Assembly (NCBI GenBank): GCA_965223435.1
Contig: CBDCWQ010000023.1
Span: 1,550,001-1,614,000 of the forward strand
Origin: CBDCWQ01 sp965223435
Lineage (GTDB): Bacteria > Myxococcota > Kuafuiibacteriia > Kuafuiibacteriales > Kuafuiibacteriaceae
DNA: 64,000 nt
Direction: 5' to 3'
Part shown: in pieces, positions 61,482-64,000 of the stretch
How the letters are laid out: each line of letters starts with the position of its first letter
Numbering within the stretch: position 1 is the first letter of the stretch
Position numbers and translations under genes: made by a program
Notes under the pieces: generated by a model
The model's database searches: none
What the model was told of the DNA's origin: nothing
Seen by the model: only the letters and a program-made list of their open reading frames with translations

Positions 61482-62267
61482 ATGGCCTTGTCCAGCTTCT
61501 GTCCTACATGTGGAACTCTAGGTCGCTTGACGCCCGAAGGGGAGAATTCGGGGTTTCTTCAATGTACCCTTTGCGAGGGGTACGCGCTGAGCGCGGCTGA
61601 AGTTCGGGTTCGTTTGGTGACCCCTGATAAGGGGGCTTTCACGCCGGTGGTTTCAAGTGCGCCTGAGGGTGAGGCCGACCCCCTGGACTGTCCGTTTTGC
61701 GAGCAGCTTATGAAGCGGGCGGTCGGTCTGGAGCATGTCTGCCATCTGTGTTCGTCCTGCAATGCAGTTTGGTTTGACACCGGTGTGCTCCGTTCGCTTC
61801 AAAAAGAATTGTCGCCGGACATTGAGGCGCTGAAAACCCGGCGGCTCGCTCAGGCCTTGGACCTCCGTTTGGACACGCCCTCGGTGGTCTCTGGAAGCCA
61901 GTCCCTGGATGGCAGCACACCGAGTCCTACCGATGGTTCCGGTTCAGTGCAGGGACAAGCGCGCGGAGCGACCCCGCGAGGTCGGAAGCATGAGCAGAGG
62001 GCGCGGCGCGCGCGGACATCAACCAGCGGTTCGAAGTGGATTTCATTGGGATTGCGGCTGGGGCTTGCGGGGGTTCTGATGCTCGGTGCGTACCGTTTGG
62101 CGGTTGGTTTTTTTCCTGAGCAAACGCGGCAGCTCACCGAGGGAAAATGGTTTCTCGGATGCCGGCAAAAAAAGACGCAAGGCGCGGCGCCGGGCCATGC
62201 GGTACCCCCCAAAAAAGCGGAGCCGAGACCGTTGGGCTCGGGCAAGGGCAAGGGCGCCGGCTCCTGA
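61482..62267 (+). CDS. Zinc-ribbon (zf-TFIIB-like) protein with one membrane helix
   Basis: 261 aa. There are two paired zinc-binding regions: CPTCGTLG...CTLCEGY near the N-terminus, and CPFCEQLMKR with CHLCSSCNAVWFDTGVLRSL, the zf-TFIIB signature (C-x2-C plus C-x2-C, then W-FD-GE-like). After a Ser/Gly-rich linker and a basic stretch comes a hydrophobic helix (LGLRLGLAGVLMLGAYRLAVGFF), with a Lys/Pro-rich tail. The zinc domain is probably cytoplasmic. Role unknown. It is divergent from the MBOAT operon and upstream of the M50 protease. Confidence 0.8.
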   Translation: MALSSFCPTCGTLGRLTPEGENSGFLQCTLCEGYALSAAEVRVRLVTPDKGAFTPVVSSAPEGEADPLDCPFCEQLMKRAVGLEHVCHLCSSCNAVWFDTGVLRSLQKELSPDIEALKTRRLAQALDLRLDTPSVVSGSQSLDGSTPSPTDGSGSVQGQARGATPRGRKHEQRARRARTSTSGSKWISLGLRLGLAGVLMLGAYRLAVGFFPEQTRQLTEGKWFLGCRQKKTQGAAPGHAVPPKKAEPRPLGSGKGKGAGS

Positions 62268-62371
62268 AAACGCGCTCCGTCACTTCATCCCTAAGCGCAT
62301 CGCCATGGGGCTCCGGCTGAGGTGGGGGAAGGCCCCGAGCGTTTGCGGAAGAATGGTTCAATCGGGCCTCG

Positions 62372-63433
62372 ATGCGGACTATGATGCGTCCGATGTCCGG
62401 GATCCAGATATTCTCGTTGGCCGGAGTGTCTGTCTCCGTGACCGGCTGGTACCTCATCTTGATGCTCTATCTGGGCGCGAGCGGGGGGGGGAGCAATGGC
62501 ATCTTGTGGGCGGGGGCCGTGACGTTTAGCATCTTGGTGCACGAGTTCGGTCACGCGGGCGTGGCCAAGTTCTACAGCCTGTCCCCCGCGGTGGTGCTCC
62601 ACGGATGGGGTGGTCTTTGCCAACACGAGCGGGCCGAACGGGACCTCCACGACGCCTTCATTTTAGCCGCGGGACCGCTTGCGGGACTTTTGCTCGGAGG
62701 CCTCGTTTTGGTGGGGTCTTACAGTGTGGGCGTGGTCGATGGGACTTGGCTTGCGCGCCGTCCATTGGCCCAGACGTTGGTGTTGTACCTCCTCGAGATC
62801 AATTTTGTGTGGAGCTTGGCCAATCTTTTGCCTCTTTGGCCCCTCGATGGGGGCCAGTTGTTTCGTTTGGGGCTTCTTCGGGTGTTCCGTCCGGCACGCG
62901 CAGAGCGTGTGACCCATGTGGTGGGTTTGGTCTTGGGCGCGGGGGGGGCGGTCCTCGCCTGGAAGACAGGCCACAATTTTGTCGCTTTTTTGGCCGCGAT
63001 GTTGGCCTGGCAGAACGTCGGACGCCTGAACAGCACCGGCGCCTCGGGGGCCATTCGAAGCCAAAACCATTTCGCCAAAGAACTTTTGGGTCGGGCCCAA
63101 GAAGCGATGGCCGCCCAAGACTGGGGCGAAGCGGTCCGTTTGGGTCACCAGATGCGTGCCGACAGCAATCTGGATGCGGCAACGCTGAGTACGGTGTGGG
63201 GCATTCTGGGTGTCGCCAATATGGCGTTGGGGCGGGTCGAGGAGGCCATGGACTACCTTGAGCGCGCTTCGCCCGAACCCGCGGTGCTTCAGGCCAAAGC
63301 CCAAGGCATCATTGCCCTTGGGCGGGCTTCAGATGCGGTGAAGCTCCTCGAGCACCCTGGCGCCCACCGGCTGGATTCCGAGCTTCGCCAGGGGCTCGAG
63401 CTTTTGGCTCGAAGCGCATCGCCTCCGGGATAG
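62372..63433 (+). CDS. Site-2-protease-type M50 metalloprotease with helical-repeat tail
   Basis: 353 aa. An intramembrane zinc protease: SILVHEFGHAGVAKF carries HExxH in a membrane helix, and LANLLPLWPLDGGQLFRLG carries the NxxPxxPLDGG third-ligand motif (shown by LLPLWPLDGGQ). Five to six membrane helices lie in residues ~10-210. The C-terminal ~130 residues are soluble TPR-like helices (AQEAMAAQDWGEAVRLGHQ, VANMALGRVEEAMDYLERA). Several ATGs lie within 21 bp at the start (62372, 62381, 62384, 62393), and none has a clear ribosome site. The substrate is unknown. Confidence 0.88.
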   Translation: MRTMMRPMSGIQIFSLAGVSVSVTGWYLILMLYLGASGGGSNGILWAGAVTFSILVHEFGHAGVAKFYSLSPAVVLHGWGGLCQHERAERDLHDAFILAAGPLAGLLLGGLVLVGSYSVGVVDGTWLARRPLAQTLVLYLLEINFVWSLANLLPLWPLDGGQLFRLGLLRVFRPARAERVTHVVGLVLGAGGAVLAWKTGHNFVAFLAAMLAWQNVGRLNSTGASGAIRSQNHFAKELLGRAQEAMAAQDWGEAVRLGHQMRADSNLDAATLSTVWGILGVANMALGRVEEAMDYLERASPEPAVLQAKAQGIIALGRASDAVKLLEHPGAHRLDSELRQGLELLARSASPPG

Positions 63434-63649
63434 AGGCCCAGACTCGGCTGGAACACCCTCGCCGGACATGTTGCGTCACGGTGACAGCGGCCTGGACCAA
63501 GGGGCTTTGAGGGGGTTTGGTCCGTAGGTTGCGGATGTTCGGACCTTCCGGACAAGGTTCGGCTTCGGACGGACGTTTAGACAACTTTGTTTGCTTTTGC
63601 CCGTACCCGGTCGCTTTAAGCGTTTGATCTTGGAGCGAAATACCTCTTT

Positions 63650-63692
63650 TGTGCGATATATACCTAGGTTGGCATACACTATGCATCGCACA
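63650..63692. promoter_or_regulatory. Nested inverted repeats upstream of the last gene
   Basis: Outer arms TGTGCGAT (63650-63657) and ATCGCACA (63685-63692) enclose an inner GCATA-CAC-TATGC (63672-63684). It lies 9 bp before the ATG at 63702, so it could be an operator or a 5' UTR hairpin that masks the start. The rest of 63434-63701 is non-coding; GGACCAA/TTGGTCC at about 63495-63522 may form a terminator for the protease gene. Confidence 0.5.
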
Positions 63693-63701
63693 GGGTTCAC
63701 A

Positions 63702-64000
63702 ATGAGAATTCGAGCCGGAGGACAGGCTGTCCCGCGTCAACCCACCCGAACCCAATCCGACACCGGGCCCCGACCCCAGTCCAAACCGGCGGCACGTCAC
63801 GCGGCCCACACGGACACTTTTGCCCCCACCGGGCCGGGCTCCGATCTGGGGCTTCAGCTGGCGAAGGCCACTTCGCGAAGCCCCGTCCGCGATCCCGCAC
63901 AGGGCCTGATGGTGAGTTCTTTTCGCGCCCGAGCCCAAGACCGCGATGGTTTTCATACCTTGATGAAGACCGCGTTCGGGTCGTCGTACGACCGAACCCG
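63702..64000 (+). CDS. Hypothetical protein, N-terminal part (runs off the window)
   Basis: ATG at 63702, open for 99 codons to the window end. The N-terminal ~85 residues are a polar Arg/Pro/Thr-rich leader without signal peptide. The last visible part, DGFHTLMKTAFGSSYD, resembles the opening of a domain in large secreted or injected myxobacterial proteins (FhxLMkxaFGxxYD). Too little is visible for a function. Confidence 0.5.
   Translation, partial: MRIRAGGQAVPRQPTRTQSDTGPRPQSKPAARHAAHTDTFAPTGPGSDLGLQLAKATSRSPVRDPAQGLMVSSFRARAQDRDGFHTLMKTAFGSSYDRT

Overview
The window is high-GC DNA from a Gram-negative bacterium. The signs are an LPS-core heptosyltransferase with a second core glycosyltransferase, several lipoprotein signal peptides, a TldD/TldE pair and a thioredoxin-type ArsC. 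Very large secreted multidomain proteins, PKD and beta-helix proteins, a Recep-L-type lipoprotein with DUF7151-like repeats, and hexanucleotide arrays beside a four-helix-bundle (S23) gene suggest Myxococcota or a related deltaproteobacterial lineage. That placement is inference; there is no rRNA or other taxonomic marker here, and I saw no tRNA, rRNA or CRISPR array.

Layout. 0-8.2 kb is mostly housekeeping: a lipoprotein-like fragment and a membrane-anchored nuclease-fold protein, a tandem cyclic-nucleotide-domain protein, a hexamer array, nadA with a CPBP protease, tldD-pmbA, gloA and a small secreted protein. 8.3-19.06 kb is one giant secreted protein (about 3,584 aa). 19.4-21.2 kb is a two-gene LPS-core operon. 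21.7-35.8 kb holds exported proteins (two convergent beta-helix paralogues, two TIM-barrel proteins, an S33-type hydrolase lipoprotein), two membrane proteins and a BASS transporter. 35.97-44.69 kb is a second giant (about 2,908 aa) homologous to the first through its central region but with a different C-terminus. arsC and an M28 peptidase follow.

46.3-58.3 kb is a mobile-element cluster. A truncated IS701-type element is cut by an IS3 element, then comes a repeat-rich lipoprotein, then a nested stack: an IS5-type element holds a hexamer-array-flanked four-helix-bundle gene, which holds a group II intron, whose reverse transcriptase holds a serine-recombinase element. Removing each layer by eye restores the reading frame of the next. 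A complete IS701-type element and a 178-bp inverted-repeat element close the cluster. 58.3-64 kb returns to chromosomal genes: a DUF459/SGNH protein with an MBOAT O-acyltransferase, a zinc-ribbon membrane protein, an M50 protease with a helical tail, and the start of a further gene.

The two most notable observations are the minimal unit [TGGACC]n - four-helix-bundle ORF - [GGTCCA]n, which behaves like a small insertion element, and the pair of giant proteins that share a core and differ at the C-terminus (papain-like fold versus HEIGH zincin), in the manner of polymorphic toxins or effectors.
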